Below, one piece after another: positions 1 to 11,811 of a DNA stretch of 64,000 bases. A program made the position numbers and the translations under genes. Numbering within the stretch: position 1 is the first letter of the stretch; the number at the start of each line of letters is the position of its first letter. Origin of the DNA: Syntrophus buswellii (GTDB lineage: Bacteria; Desulfobacterota; Syntrophia; Syntrophales; Syntrophaceae); the NCBI RefSeq assembly GCF_046097065.1, contig NZ_CP175563.1, forward strand, positions 310,001 to 374,000, written 5' to 3'. The notes beneath the pieces were generated by a model, which had not been told where the DNA came from, ran no database searches, and saw only the letters and a program-made list of their open reading frames with translations.

Positions 1-40
1 GACCAGCGTTCATGGTTTGTCAAGGCGGTTTTCGAGCAAA

Positions 41-70
41 TTGTACTTGACAAGGATGGATATTTATAAT
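41..70 (+). promoter_or_regulatory. sigma-70 promoter of the housekeeping operon
   Basis: A -35 box TTGTAC (41-46) and a perfect -10 box TATAAT (65-70) are separated by 18 bases. Transcription would begin near 77, leaving about 80 bases of leader before the TTG start of the DUF177 gene. No other strong promoter is seen before the gene run that follows. A nearby TTGACA (47-52) is too close to the -10 box to be its partner. Confidence 0.6.
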
Positions 71-159
71 CTAATCCTCACCTTTATATAAGAGATTCAC
101 AGGGTTACAGGTGGCATCTCCGGTTAAAAGCCTTACGATTTAATGAGTTATGGTGCATC

Positions 160-693
160 TTGAAAATTAATGTTCTGATGGTGCCGGAAGCGGGCCTCGA
201 CCTCCATTTCGATTTTACGGAGGGCTGGTTCCGGAATTTTCTGGCGGATGGCGAGTCAGACATCCTCAGCATCCCCCAGGCAGCCGTCTCCTGTCATGTT
301 TCCCGGGCTGGGGAGGCGGTGTTTGTCGAGGGGAAGATCAATGCCGTTGTAGAGACCCTTTGCTGCCGCTGCCTGGAGACCGTCCGGTTGCCCGTGGACT
401 TTGATTTCCGTTACACGTTGATGCCGGTCAGAGAGAGCATGAAGGATGGCGTGGAACTGCAGGCGGAGGATCTGGAATTCGGCTTTTATCAGGGAGAGGT
501 CGTTGATCTGTCGCCTTTGATCTATGAACAGATCATGCTTCAGATTCCCATGAAGGTTCTTTGCCGTGAAACCTGCAGGGGATTGTGTCCCCAGTGCGGC
601 GCGAATCTCAATGCAGGAACCTGCGGCTGCCGGGCGGCTCCGGGGGATGACCGATTCGCCGTTTTAAAAAATCTCAAGATTCCCGGGAAGTAA
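160..693 (+). CDS. yceD: DUF177 (YceD) family protein
   Basis: A 177-residue protein of the DUF177/YceD family, which in most bacteria lies directly before rpmF and is thought to assist 23S rRNA or large-subunit assembly; its molecular action is not settled. The C-terminal half carries the family's cysteine pattern (CRETCRGLCPQCGANLN, about residues 135-151), and a second pair, CCRCLE, is at about 68-73. The start is TTG at 160; an in-frame ATG at 178 is an alternative. rpmF follows after 144 bases, the usual partnership, which supports the call more than the weakly conserved N-terminus does. Confidence 0.88.
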   Translation: MKINVLMVPEAGLDLHFDFTEGWFRNFLADGESDILSIPQAAVSCHVSRAGEAVFVEGKINAVVETLCCRCLETVRLPVDFDFRYTLMPVRESMKDGVELQAEDLEFGFYQGEVVDLSPLIYEQIMLQIPMKVLCRETCRGLCPQCGANLNAGTCGCRAAPGDDRFAVLKNLKIPGK

Positions 694-837
694 CCTGAAG
701 AAATATACCAACGGAAAGAGCTGTTTCCAAAGAGTTCACCCTTAAACGGGCCTGCGGGGCGGGATGGGTGAAGAGAGTGGTCGTAATCATTAAACACTAT
801 CAGTTTTCATGACATATAAAAGGAAAGAGGGATTACC

Positions 838-1023
838 ATGGCAAATCCGGTAAAGAGACATTCCAGAACAAGAAGAAATATGAGAAGGGCGCATGATTTT
901 CTGAGCCCCGTTCAGGCTTCGGCCTGTCCCCAGTGCGGCAAATTCAAGCTGCCTCACCATGTCTGTCCCTACTGCGGGACCTACAAGGGTCGGGCTGTCA
1001 TCAAAGTGGAAGACCTTGGCTGA
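838..1023 (+). CDS. rpmF: 50S ribosomal protein L32
   Basis: A 61-residue large-subunit protein. The N-terminus (MANPVKRHSRTRRNMRRAHD) is typical of L32. Two CxxC pairs (CPQC near residue 31 and CPYC near 44) make this the zinc-binding form. A good ribosome site, AAAGGAAAGAGG, precedes the ATG. It sits between yceD and acpP. The usual plsX-fabH-fabD-fabG genes between rpmF and acpP are absent. Confidence 0.96.
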   Translation: MANPVKRHSRTRRNMRRAHDFLSPVQASACPQCGKFKLPHHVCPYCGTYKGRAVIKVEDLG

Positions 1024-1197
1024 TCCGTTTTTCCGGTTGAAGCGGGGCGACTGCCAGGTGCGGTTTTGCTTCTTGAAAAACTTCAGCCGTCATGAAAAAA
1101 AACGTCTTTTAACCTGAAGCGGCGGGAACATCATCCCGGGGGATGCCGCGGAAAAGCGACTTGATTTCAGGAGCGAAAGTGCGGGGAGGAACAACAG

Positions 1198-1440
1198 GTG
1201 ACGCTGGAAGAAAAAGTTCTAGAAATTATTGTCGAACAGCTGGAAGTGACAAGGGAGGAGTGCGTCCCTGAGGCATTCTTTATTGATGATCTCGGGGCTG
1301 ATTCTCTTGATTTGGCGGAATTGCTGCTGGAGATGGAAGACACCTTCGATGTGGAGATTTCCACCGAAGAGCTCAAGAAGATCCGTAAGATCCAGGATGT
1401 AATCGATTTTCTCAAGGCGAGGAATGTAACCTGGGATTGA
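1198..1440 (+). CDS. acpP: Acyl carrier protein
   Basis: An 80-residue carrier protein for fatty acid synthesis. The attachment motif is LGADSLDLAEL, with Ser36 as the phosphopantetheine site, on an acidic four-helix ACP fold. The start is GTG at 1198, preceded by GGGGAGGAACAACAG. fabF follows, so this is the likely general ACP of the cell. It is distinct from the second ACP at 26073-26321, whose motif is atypical. Confidence 0.95.
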   Translation: MTLEEKVLEIIVEQLEVTREECVPEAFFIDDLGADSLDLAELLLEMEDTFDVEISTEELKKIRKIQDVIDFLKARNVTWD

Positions 1441-1609
1441 AAGCGCCCCGGTCCGGATCTTCGATCACGGGCGATCGGCCTGGCCGTCCCGCCTCCCCAT
1501 GTTGCAGGGGCTGTGCGAGGATGACAGAGAGGAAGCCTCCAGGGGCGGGATGCTCTGTTTCAGGGCCCGGCAACCGGAACGTGACGAAGCGTCGATTTAA
1601 CAAAACAAC

Positions 1610-2869
1610 TTGAAGGGAATGCGTTCCTTGAAAAGGAGAGTCGTCATAACCGGTATGGGCGCTGTGACGCCCCTGGGAAACTCCGTTGCGGAGACATGGG
1701 CTGGAATCTGCGCGGGACGCTCCGGCATAGGACCGATAACGAAATTTGACGCCTCGGATTTTGAAACCCGCATAGCCGGGGAGCTGCAGAACTTCGATCC
1801 GATCGCTTACGTCGGCAAAAAAGAGTTGCGACGTCTCGATCCCTTTATTCTCTATTGCCTGGCTTCAGCGGAGATGGCCGCCGCCGATGCGGAGCTGACC
1901 CTTAAGGATTCCCAGGCCCATCGTGCGGGTGTCGTGATCGGTTCGGCCATCGGCGGCCTGACCACCCTGGAAAAGCAGAAGGAGATTCTCCTGCGCAGCG
2001 GCCCCCGTAAAATCTCCCCTTTCACCGTTCCTTCGGTGCTATCCAATCTGGGGGCTGGAAATGTCTCCATACGCTTCGGCGCCCGGGGACCCATCGGCTG
2101 CCCCGTCACGGCCTGCGCTTCCGGAACGACCGCGCTGGGCGACGCCTTCCGGCTCATCGCATCGGGATATGCCGATGTCGTTTTTGCCGGAGGAGCTGAT
2201 GCCGCGATCACCCCGATGGCTGTGGCCGGCTTCACCGCCATGGGCGCTCTTTCCCGGAGAAACGATGAACCGCGGAAGGCCAGCCGCCCCTTCGACCTGG
2301 ACCGCGACGGATTCGTCATCGGCGAGGGATGCGGCATTCTGATTCTTGAAGAGCTTGATGGCGCCAGGGCGAGAGGGGCAAGAATCCATGGAGAAATTCT
2401 GGGATACGGAACGACCGGCGACGCGTTTCACCTGGCCGTCCCGCCTCCCGGTCATGAGGGAGCGGTCCGGTGCATGCAGGCCGCCTTGCAGGATGCCGGG
2501 ATCGGCCCTTCCGATGTCGATTATGTAAACGCCCACGGCACATCGACACCCCTTAACGACCGGTACGAAGTGGAGGCCATCAAAACCGTATTTGGAACCT
2601 CGGCCGGTCGACTTCTGGTCAGCTCGACAAAATCCATGACGGGTCACCTTCTGGGCGCAACAGGGGGCGTGGAAGCGATCCTTACCACGAAGGCGCTTGA
2701 ATCAGGGATCATTCCCCCGACCATCAATCTTGAGACGCCTGATTCCGGCTTTGATCTGGATTTTGTTCCCCAATCAGCGCGGAAGAGCGATATCCGGATC
2801 GCCATGTCCAACACCTTCGGCTTCGGCGGGGTGAATGCAACCATCATCTTAGCGAAATATTTCGAGTAG
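1610..2869 (+). CDS. fabF: 3-oxoacyl-ACP synthase II (KAS II)
   Basis: Condenses malonyl-ACP with an acyl-ACP to lengthen fatty acids. The KAS I/II triad is complete: Cys169 in VTACASGTT, His309 in VNAHGTSTP and His346 in KSMTGHLLGATGG, with Lys341. The length of 419 residues is normal. The annotated TTG start at 1610 could instead be ATG at 1619 or TTG at 1628 (LKRRVVITG); the conserved fold begins at VVITGMG. It follows acpP by about 170 bases and is nearly adjacent to rpiB (6 bases). Confidence 0.94.
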   Translation: MKGMRSLKRRVVITGMGAVTPLGNSVAETWAGICAGRSGIGPITKFDASDFETRIAGELQNFDPIAYVGKKELRRLDPFILYCLASAEMAAADAELTLKDSQAHRAGVVIGSAIGGLTTLEKQKEILLRSGPRKISPFTVPSVLSNLGAGNVSIRFGARGPIGCPVTACASGTTALGDAFRLIASGYADVVFAGGADAAITPMAVAGFTAMGALSRRNDEPRKASRPFDLDRDGFVIGEGCGILILEELDGARARGARIHGEILGYGTTGDAFHLAVPPPGHEGAVRCMQAALQDAGIGPSDVDYVNAHGTSTPLNDRYEVEAIKTVFGTSAGRLLVSSTKSMTGHLLGATGGVEAILTTKALESGIIPPTINLETPDSGFDLDFVPQSARKSDIRIAMSNTFGFGGVNATIILAKYFE

Positions 2870-2875
2870 ACCCCT

Positions 2876-3340
2876 ATGGCTCAAACCATCATTATCGGCG
2901 CCGATCACGCCGGCTTTCTTCTCAAGGAAGAGATCAAATCCTTCCTGGAGGAAAACGGCTGGATCGTTCAGGATGTTGGAACGGACAGCGAGACCTCCGT
3001 GGATTACCCGGATTACGGGGCGGTGGTGGCAAAATCCGTCGCTTCAGGTCTTTTTGCCCGCGGAATCCTGGTCTGCGGTTCAGGGGTCGGCATGGCCATC
3101 GTGGCCAACAAATTCGCCGGAATCCGGGCGGCGGTCTGCCTGGATACGGAGACGGCGCGGCTGAGCCGCCTGCACAACGATACCAACATCCTGATCCTCG
3201 CCGGCAGGCGGACCCGGCCCGAAACAGCCAGAGAGATCGTTGCGGTCTGGCTGGAAACACCCTTCGAAGGGGGGCGCCATCGGGGCCGCCTGGACAAGAT
3301 CCGGGCGCTTGAAGACGCGCGAAGCGGCTTTGATCCGTAA
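2876..3340 (+). CDS. rpiB: Ribose 5-phosphate isomerase B
   Basis: Interconverts ribose 5-phosphate and ribulose 5-phosphate in the pentose phosphate pathway. The 154-residue protein has the RpiB signatures IGADHAGF at the N-terminus and VCGSGVGMAI, with catalytic Cys67. Ribulose 5-phosphate is also a substrate of RibBA further down the same run. The order fabF-rpiB-glyA is common in deltaproteobacteria. Confidence 0.94.
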   Translation: MAQTIIIGADHAGFLLKEEIKSFLEENGWIVQDVGTDSETSVDYPDYGAVVAKSVASGLFARGILVCGSGVGMAIVANKFAGIRAAVCLDTETARLSRLHNDTNILILAGRRTRPETAREIVAVWLETPFEGGRHRGRLDKIRALEDARSGFDP

Positions 3341-3454
3341 GGGGGCGGGACAGATTCCTTCAGGTGTGGGTCCCACGGTATTCGATCCGGGACAAAGCGT
3401 CAACATCCGCAGAACATGCAAGATTGAACACAGAGAAAAGGGGATACAGCATTC

Positions 3455-4708
3455 ATGTCAGTGTTAAGAGAGACCGATCCCGAAATCGCCGAGGCCATCC
3501 TGCTGGAAACTCGGAGGCAGGCTGAAAAACTGGAGCTCATCGCGTCGGAAAACTTTGTCAGCGAGGCGGTTCTTGAGGCCCAGGGATGCACGATGACCAA
3601 CAAGTATGCGGAAGGGTATCCTGGAAAAAGGTACTATGGAGGCTGTGAGTACGTCGATATGGCTGAAAACCTGGCCATTGAGCGCTGCAGGAAACTGTTC
3701 GGCGCAGATTATGTCAATGTTCAGCCCCACTCGGGGACTCAGGCCAACATGGCGGTTTACTTTGCCGCCCTTTCGGTGGGAGACACCATCCTGGGAATGA
3801 ACCTCGCTCATGGCGGCCACCTGTCTCACGGGAGCCCGGCCAACTTTTCCGGAAAATTGTACAACATCGTTCCTTACGGCGTGGACAGGGAGACGGAACG
3901 CATCGATTTCAACCAGGTGGAGGATCTTGCCAGGCAGCATAACCCCAAGCTGATCGTCGTCGGCGCCAGTGCCTACTCCCGGACCATCGAATTCGAAAAA
4001 TTCCGGGCCATTGCTGATGCGGTCGGCGCCTTGGTGATGGCCGATATCGCTCATATTGCGGGCCTGGTCGCGGCAGGGCTTCATCCCTCGCCCGTCCCCG
4101 TCTGCGAATATGTCACGTCGACAACCCACAAGACCCTACGGGGTCCCCGGGGGGGCCTGGTCATGTGCCAGGCGCCCTATGAGAAAACCCTTGGAAGCCG
4201 CGTGTTTCCCGGTATCCAGGGGGGGCCGCTGATGCACACCATCGCCGCCAAGGCGGTGGCCTTCAAAGAGGCCCTGACGGAGGAATTCAAGGAATATCAG
4301 AGGCAGATCGTCAAGAATGCCCAGGCGATGGCTGAGGAGCTGATTCGTCAGGGCTACCGCCTTGTTTCCGGCGGAACGGACAACCATCTGCTCCTTGTGG
4401 ACCTGACGGACAAGGGACTGACGGGGAAGGACGCCCAGGAACTGCTCGATTCGTCGGGGATCACCGTCAACAAGAACGGAATTCCCTTCGATACCCGCGG
4501 CCCCATGGTCACCAGCGGGATCCGGATCGGCACCCCCGCCCTGACAAGCCGGGGTATGAAAGAGGGGGAAATGCGGAAGATTGCCCGCCTGATTGTCGAC
4601 GTTCTGGGCAACCGGGACAGCGAAAGGCATCGGCAGGAGGTAAGGGAAGAAGTGCGCCGCCTTTGCGGGAAATTTCCCCTTTATGCCAAACGGATCGAAG
4701 GCGCATGA
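3455..4708 (+). CDS. glyA: Serine hydroxymethyltransferase
   Basis: PLP enzyme converting serine and tetrahydrofolate to glycine and methylene-tetrahydrofolate. The 417 residues match the bacterial family. The PLP lysine is Lys226 in TSTTHKTLRGPRGG; YAEGYPGKRYYGG and the NVQPHSGTQAN motif are also intact. The start ATG has GAAAAGGGG upstream. The stop overlaps the ATG of the dCMP deaminase gene (ATGA), which indicates translational coupling; both serve thymidylate and one-carbon metabolism. Confidence 0.97.
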   Translation: MSVLRETDPEIAEAILLETRRQAEKLELIASENFVSEAVLEAQGCTMTNKYAEGYPGKRYYGGCEYVDMAENLAIERCRKLFGADYVNVQPHSGTQANMAVYFAALSVGDTILGMNLAHGGHLSHGSPANFSGKLYNIVPYGVDRETERIDFNQVEDLARQHNPKLIVVGASAYSRTIEFEKFRAIADAVGALVMADIAHIAGLVAAGLHPSPVPVCEYVTSTTHKTLRGPRGGLVMCQAPYEKTLGSRVFPGIQGGPLMHTIAAKAVAFKEALTEEFKEYQRQIVKNAQAMAEELIRQGYRLVSGGTDNHLLLVDLTDKGLTGKDAQELLDSSGITVNKNGIPFDTRGPMVTSGIRIGTPALTSRGMKEGEMRKIARLIVDVLGNRDSERHRQEVREEVRRLCGKFPLYAKRIEGA

Positions 4709-5157
4709 CAGAGGACCATTCCAGGCCGGACTGGGACGAATACTTCATGGATATCGCATCGCTCGTTGCCCGGCGTTCCACGTGCACAAGGCGCAGGGTC
4801 GGAGCCCTGCTCGTGAGGGAGCGCCGGATTTTATCCACGGGGTACAACGGCGCCCCTACGGGATTGCGCCATTGTCTGGAGGTCGGATGCCTGCGCGATC
4901 AGCTCAACATCCCCTCAGGGGAGCGGCATGAGCTTTGCCGGGGGCTTCATGCCGAGCAGAATGCCATTATCCAGGCGGCCCTGCACGGAGTCGGCACCGC
5001 AGGCGCGACCCTTTACTGCACGAATCATCCCTGCGGGATCTGTGCAAAGATGATCATTAATGCCGGAATCGTTTCCATCGTGATTCTGGATGGATACAGC
5101 GACAAGCTGGCCGATGAAATTTTCGCTGAGGCGGGAATCCAGGTGAAAACCCTATGA
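4705..5157 (+). CDS. dCMP deaminase family protein (ComEB-like)
   Basis: Zinc cytidine/deoxycytidylate deaminase of 150 residues, predicted to convert dCMP to dUMP for thymidylate synthesis. The zinc site is complete: HAE at 82-84 and PCGIC with Cys110 and Cys113. I chose the ATG at 4705, which overlaps the glyA stop, over upstream in-frame codons inside glyA. It lies where ribD, another deaminase-fold protein, is often found between nrdR and ribE, but the sequence is of the dCMP deaminase type and has no reductase domain. Its stop overlaps nrdR (ATGA). Confidence 0.92.
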   Translation: MTEDHSRPDWDEYFMDIASLVARRSTCTRRRVGALLVRERRILSTGYNGAPTGLRHCLEVGCLRDQLNIPSGERHELCRGLHAEQNAIIQAALHGVGTAGATLYCTNHPCGICAKMIINAGIVSIVILDGYSDKLADEIFAEAGIQVKTL

Positions 5158-5624
5158 AATGCCCCTTCTGTGGCTACACGGAGAGCAAGGTGATGGATTC
5201 CCGGGTGAGCCGGGACGGCAGCGCCATCCGGCGAAGGCGGGAGTGTCTGGACTGCGGCCGACGCTTTACGACGTATGAGTACATTGAAGAAATTCTCCCG
5301 ACCGTGGTCAAAACGGACGGCCGCCGGGAAGCCTTTGACCGCAACAAAATCCGGAGCGGAATCCGGAAAGCCTGCCAAAAACGGCCCATCAGTACGGAAA
5401 GCATCGAATCTCTCGTGGCGGAGGTGGAGCGCTTCTGCCAGGAGTATTCCGGCGAAGAAATTTCATCTTCAAGCATCGGTGAAAAAGTGATGCAGGTTCT
5501 CAAGGATCTGGATGCGGTCGCCTATGTGCGGTTTGCCTCCGTTTATCGGCAGTTCCGCGATGTCAAAGATTTCCTTGAGGAGCTCAAGGAATTTCAGGAC
5601 GGTAAAAAAGAGGACGGGTCATAG
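5154..5624 (+). CDS. nrdR: Transcriptional repressor NrdR
   Basis: ATP/dATP-sensing repressor of ribonucleotide reductase genes. The 156 residues have the expected layout: an N-terminal zinc ribbon with Cys3, Cys6, Cys31 and Cys34 (MKCPFCGY and CLDCGRRF) and an ATP-cone domain from about residue 49 (VVKTDGRREAFDRNKI). It overlaps the dCMP deaminase gene by 4 bases, placing a deoxynucleotide regulator next to a deoxynucleotide enzyme. Confidence 0.97.
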   Translation: MKCPFCGYTESKVMDSRVSRDGSAIRRRRECLDCGRRFTTYEYIEEILPTVVKTDGRREAFDRNKIRSGIRKACQKRPISTESIESLVAEVERFCQEYSGEEISSSSIGEKVMQVLKDLDAVAYVRFASVYRQFRDVKDFLEELKEFQDGKKEDGS

Positions 5625-5635
5625 GAAGATCGAGG

Positions 5636-6283
5636 ATGTTTACGGGCATTATTCAAGCGATGGGGACCGTCCTGCGCCTGTCCCGGCGGGGTGAGGATGC
5701 TGTACTGGAAATTGGGACGGACATGGATCTTTCGGATGTCCGCATCGGCGACAGCGTGGCCGTGAATGGAGCCTGCCTGACCGTTACCGCCGTGGGCCGC
5801 CGGAGTTTCAACGCCGACGTTTCCGCAGAAACGCTCTCCCGGACGGATCTCGCCTTTTTTTCACCGGGAGAGTCGGCCAATCTGGAAAAAGCCCTGCGCC
5901 CCACCGATTTTCTAGGGGGGCATATTGTCCTGGGTCATGTCGACGGCCTGGGACGGATTCAGGAGCGGACCGTCAAATCCGGTTCCGTTATTTTCCGGAT
6001 TGATGTGGAGCACGGCTTGAGCCGCTATCTGGTTCCCAAGGGATCCGTGGCCGTCGATGGGGTCAGCCTGACGGTGAATCGCTGTGAAGAGCATGCGTTT
6101 TATGTTAACATGATCCCCCACACGGCGGGAAAGACGACCCTGGGATTCAAGAAAAAAGGGGACCGGGTCAATATCGAAACCGACATCCTGGGCAAATATG
6201 TGGAGCGCCTGTTACATCCCGAAGAGAAAAAGGAAGGCGGCATAACCAGGGAACTGTTGATGAAGCAGGGATTTTTCAAGTAA
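5636..6283 (+). CDS. ribE: Riboflavin synthase, alpha subunit
   Basis: Dismutates two 6,7-dimethyl-8-ribityllumazine molecules into riboflavin. The 215-residue protein begins MFTGIIQAMGTV and has two homologous lumazine-binding repeats, each with a GDSVAVNGACLTV- or GSVAVDGVSLTV-like motif (about residues 36-50 and 131-146), as in trimeric riboflavin synthase. It starts the ribE-ribBA-ribH block, 11 bases after nrdR. I see no FMN riboswitch before it. Confidence 0.96.
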   Translation: MFTGIIQAMGTVLRLSRRGEDAVLEIGTDMDLSDVRIGDSVAVNGACLTVTAVGRRSFNADVSAETLSRTDLAFFSPGESANLEKALRPTDFLGGHIVLGHVDGLGRIQERTVKSGSVIFRIDVEHGLSRYLVPKGSVAVDGVSLTVNRCEEHAFYVNMIPHTAGKTTLGFKKKGDRVNIETDILGKYVERLLHPEEKKEGGITRELLMKQGFFK

Positions 6284-6364
6284 ACTCCGGAAAGCGCGGG
6301 AGCGGGATTCGCACTGAAAGAGCGGACGCGCCGGCCGGTGCTTTTCAAATGAGGAGAGAGAGTT

Positions 6365-7567
6365 ATGAGTTTGTGTAAGATAGAGGAGGCCATCGAGGAC
6401 ATCCGGAACGGCAGGATGATTATTCTGGTGGACGATGAAGACCGGGAAAATGAGGGAGATCTCTGTATGGCGGCGCAGTTTGTAACGCCTGAGGCGATCA
6501 ATTTCATGGCGAAATATGGCAGAGGACTGATCTGCTTGACCTTGAACGAGGAGATGGCCGATAAGCTGAATCTCCCAATGATGGTGCAGGACAACCGCTC
6601 CCGCTTCGGAACGGCCTTTACGGTTTCCATCGAAGCGCGGTGCGGTGTGACCACGGGCATTTCCGCCGCGGATCGGGCAACGACCATCCAGGCGGCTGTG
6701 GCGGATAACGTTCAGCCCGGTGATCTTGTCAGCCCCGGCCATGTTTTTCCCATTGTGGCGAAAAAGGGAGGTGTCCTGGTCAGAACAGGTCAGACGGAGG
6801 GCTCGGTTGACCTGGCGAGACTGGCGAAGCTGAAGCCCGCGGGGGTGATCTGTGAAATCATGAAGGATGACGGGACGATGGCCCGAATGCCCGATCTGGA
6901 GGTCTTTGCCGAGGAGCACGGCCTGAAGATAGCGACCATTGCCGATCTCATCGAATTCCGCATGAAGCACGAATCGCTGATCCGCCGGGCGGCGACGGCA
7001 ACCATACCCACCCGCTATGGCGGAGAATTCAAACTGGTGGTCTACGAAAACGATGTGGATAAGTTCCAGCACCTGGCCATGGTCAAAGGGGATATCCAGC
7101 CGGACGATGAGGTGCTGGTACGGGTCCACTCCGAATGCCTGACGGGAGACGTGTTCGGTTCCGAACGCTGCGACTGCGGCGATCAGCTCCATACGGCCAT
7201 GGAGATGATCGACAAGGAGGGGAAGGGCGTCATTGTCTACATGCATCAGGAAGGCCGTGGAATCGGGCTGGTCAATAAGATCAAGGCCTACGAGCTTCAG
7301 GAGCATGGGCAGGATACCGTGGAGGCGAATATCGCCCTGGGCTTCAAGCCGGATCTGCGGGATTACGGAATCGGGGCTCAGATCCTGGTCGATCTCGGGG
7401 TGAGGAAGATGCGCCTTATGACCAACAACCCGAAGAAAATCGTAGGCCTGGAAGGATATGGGATCAAGGTTACGGAGCGGGTGCCCATTGAAATCACTCC
7501 GACGGACAAGAATATCCGTTATCTGACCACGAAGAAGAAAAAAATGGGACACATTCTGGAGATCTAG
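6365..7567 (+). CDS. ribBA: Bifunctional DHBP synthase / GTP cyclohydrolase II
   Basis: Supplies both precursors of riboflavin. The N-terminal half (about 1-200) is 3,4-dihydroxy-2-butanone-4-phosphate synthase, with the acidic loop DDEDRENEGDL (23-33) and its metal-binding residues. The C-terminal half (about 205-400) is GTP cyclohydrolase II, with zinc cysteines 258, 269 and 271 in SECLTGDVFGSERCDCG and DLRDYGIGAQIL later. Length of 400 residues is standard, and both active sites look intact. Confidence 0.97.
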   Translation: MSLCKIEEAIEDIRNGRMIILVDDEDRENEGDLCMAAQFVTPEAINFMAKYGRGLICLTLNEEMADKLNLPMMVQDNRSRFGTAFTVSIEARCGVTTGISAADRATTIQAAVADNVQPGDLVSPGHVFPIVAKKGGVLVRTGQTEGSVDLARLAKLKPAGVICEIMKDDGTMARMPDLEVFAEEHGLKIATIADLIEFRMKHESLIRRAATATIPTRYGGEFKLVVYENDVDKFQHLAMVKGDIQPDDEVLVRVHSECLTGDVFGSERCDCGDQLHTAMEMIDKEGKGVIVYMHQEGRGIGLVNKIKAYELQEHGQDTVEANIALGFKPDLRDYGIGAQILVDLGVRKMRLMTNNPKKIVGLEGYGIKVTERVPIEITPTDKNIRYLTTKKKKMGHILEI

Positions 7568-7725
7568 CGTCCCGGAGCGGGGATCGCAGGGACTGTCCCT
7601 GAAGGGGTAGCAGGATAAAGCGCTGAAGTTTGCTGAAGCCTGTGCCGAAAATCCGGTCAGGCCGACTGCGAAGCGAGAGCCGGGACAGGAATTGCAGGAA
7701 CAGACGAGAGAAAAAGGAGGATGAC

Positions 7726-8190
7726 ATGCCGATAGCGACAGAGGGGCGTTTAATTGCAACGGGAATGAGAATTGGCATCGCTGTCAGCCGTTTCAATGAT
7801 TTTATCGGCAGCCGGCTTCTGGATGGTGCTCTGGATGCCCTGATGCGTTCCGGGGCGGAAGAAAAGGATATTCAGATTTACCGGGTTCCCGGGGCATTCG
7901 AACTGCCGCTGGTGGCTAAAAAGCTCGCCGCCAGCAAACGCTTTGATGCCATCATCTGTCTGGGGGCGGTAATCCGTGGTTCGACCCCGCATTTTGATTA
8001 CATCAGCGCGGAAGTTTCCAAAGGGATTGCCAACGTCGGCCTGGAACTGGGGGTTCCAATCTCCTTTGGCGTTTTGACGACGGATACCATCGAACAGGCT
8101 ATTGAACGGGCGGGCACCAAGGCAGGAAACAAGGGGTGGGACGCCGCCATGACGGCCATTGAGATGGTTGATCTGTTAAGGCAGATATAA
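7726..8190 (+). CDS. ribH: 6,7-dimethyl-8-ribityllumazine synthase
   Basis: Lumazine synthase, the penultimate step of riboflavin synthesis. I place the start at ATG 7726 (MPIATEGRL), because AAAGGAGG ends at 7720; the frame is open further upstream but without a comparable ribosome site. The 154 residues contain SRFNDFI, GAFELPL, CLGAVIRGSTPHFDYI and the catalytic His in TPHFDYI. It lies between ribBA and nusB, a very common arrangement. Confidence 0.96.
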   Translation: MPIATEGRLIATGMRIGIAVSRFNDFIGSRLLDGALDALMRSGAEEKDIQIYRVPGAFELPLVAKKLAASKRFDAIICLGAVIRGSTPHFDYISAEVSKGIANVGLELGVPISFGVLTTDTIEQAIERAGTKAGNKGWDAAMTAIEMVDLLRQI

Positions 8191-8408
8191 GGCCTTTTAT
8201 CCGGGACGCATCCTGGAGAATATCGGGCCGACGGATGCTCTGCCGCCGGTGGCCCATGTCTGCCATGAGGTTCTTCCAGTTCCGGACGGGAGATGATATC
8301 GGGGTGGCGCGGCAGCAGCGACACCGCTGAGCGGCGGCTTTTCCCGGGAGCTGGGCGAGCCGCTGCGGCCGGGGTCGCTATGATGTTACATTGGAATCAG
8401 AGGAGTTC

Positions 8409-8867
8409 ATGCGTCAGAGAAGAATAGCACGGGAAATAGCCCTGCAGGTTCTTTACAGTCTGGAAGTTATGGGGATGGAGGCCGGGGAGGCCATTGAGCT
8501 GTACTGGGCGCATCACGATGCGTCCGTGGACGCCAGGCCGTTTTCGTCCCTTCTCATCGAGGGGACCTGGGAACATCGGGATCAGATTGATTCCCTGATC
8601 GGCAGCTGTTCCGAAAACTGGTCCATAGCGAGGATGTCGAAAGTCGACAAAAGCATCCTGCGCATGGCGGTTTTTGAACTCTGCTTCTGCGCGGACATCC
8701 CGCCCAAAGTGACGATGAACGAGGCCATTGACCTGGGAAAGGTTTACGGCTCCGAAAACTCCGGTTCTTTTATCAATGGGATTCTTGACGCGCTTTATGT
8801 AAAACTTGGAAAAAAGGAAGCGGATCAGGAAATCACGAGCGGCGTCCTCGAGGAACCAAAACAGTAA
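8409..8867 (+). CDS. nusB: Transcription antitermination factor NusB
   Basis: Small helical RNA-binding protein that acts with NusE (S10) at boxA sites during rRNA transcription. I chose ATG 8409 (MRQRRIAREIALQVLY), which has AGAGGAG just upstream; an upstream in-frame TTG at 8391 would add six residues. The family pattern is present: R-AREIALQVLY at the start and SKVDKSILRMAVFEL with VTMNEAIDLGKVYGSENSG in the C-terminal half. 152 residues. Confidence 0.95.
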   Translation: MRQRRIAREIALQVLYSLEVMGMEAGEAIELYWAHHDASVDARPFSSLLIEGTWEHRDQIDSLIGSCSENWSIARMSKVDKSILRMAVFELCFCADIPPKVTMNEAIDLGKVYGSENSGSFINGILDALYVKLGKKEADQEITSGVLEEPKQ

Positions 8868-9130
8868 ACGCGCCCTTTTTCGGACGTGCAACCCCATTTT
8901 TTTTGAAACGGCCTTCCAATCCTTCCTCCTTCGGCAACACTCCATTGATAAACGGCCGGGTACGCTACCCTTCATCAGAATCATGCACCATCGCGGGCTT
9001 CCTGTGCGTGGTTTGACCGTGCCCTCCCGGATGCCCAAATCCGGGAAGTCAAAAGTGACGACAGTTTCCGTGTTGAATGCGCTATCGTAATATGCTAGAG
9101 AACATACCGACTTTAATCGGGGAGTGCCTT

Positions 9131-11719
<2,589 letters not shown>

Positions 11720-11811
11720 GGATAGTCGAGAGGCGTTCGGCTTGGAATGACCCATCGCGTTGGAATTCGGGAAAAATTCAGGCCGGCCGGTCAGAGGTGG
11801 ATGGAGAGGCC

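Noticed and set aside
5600..6364. FMN riboswitch before the riboflavin genes
   Set aside because: ribE begins 11 bases after nrdR and the 81 bases before ribBA lack the conserved RFN elements.
6212..7759. 515-residue open frame on the minus strand over ribBA
   Set aside because: Antisense shadow of ribBA; GC-rich codon bias makes such frames common here.
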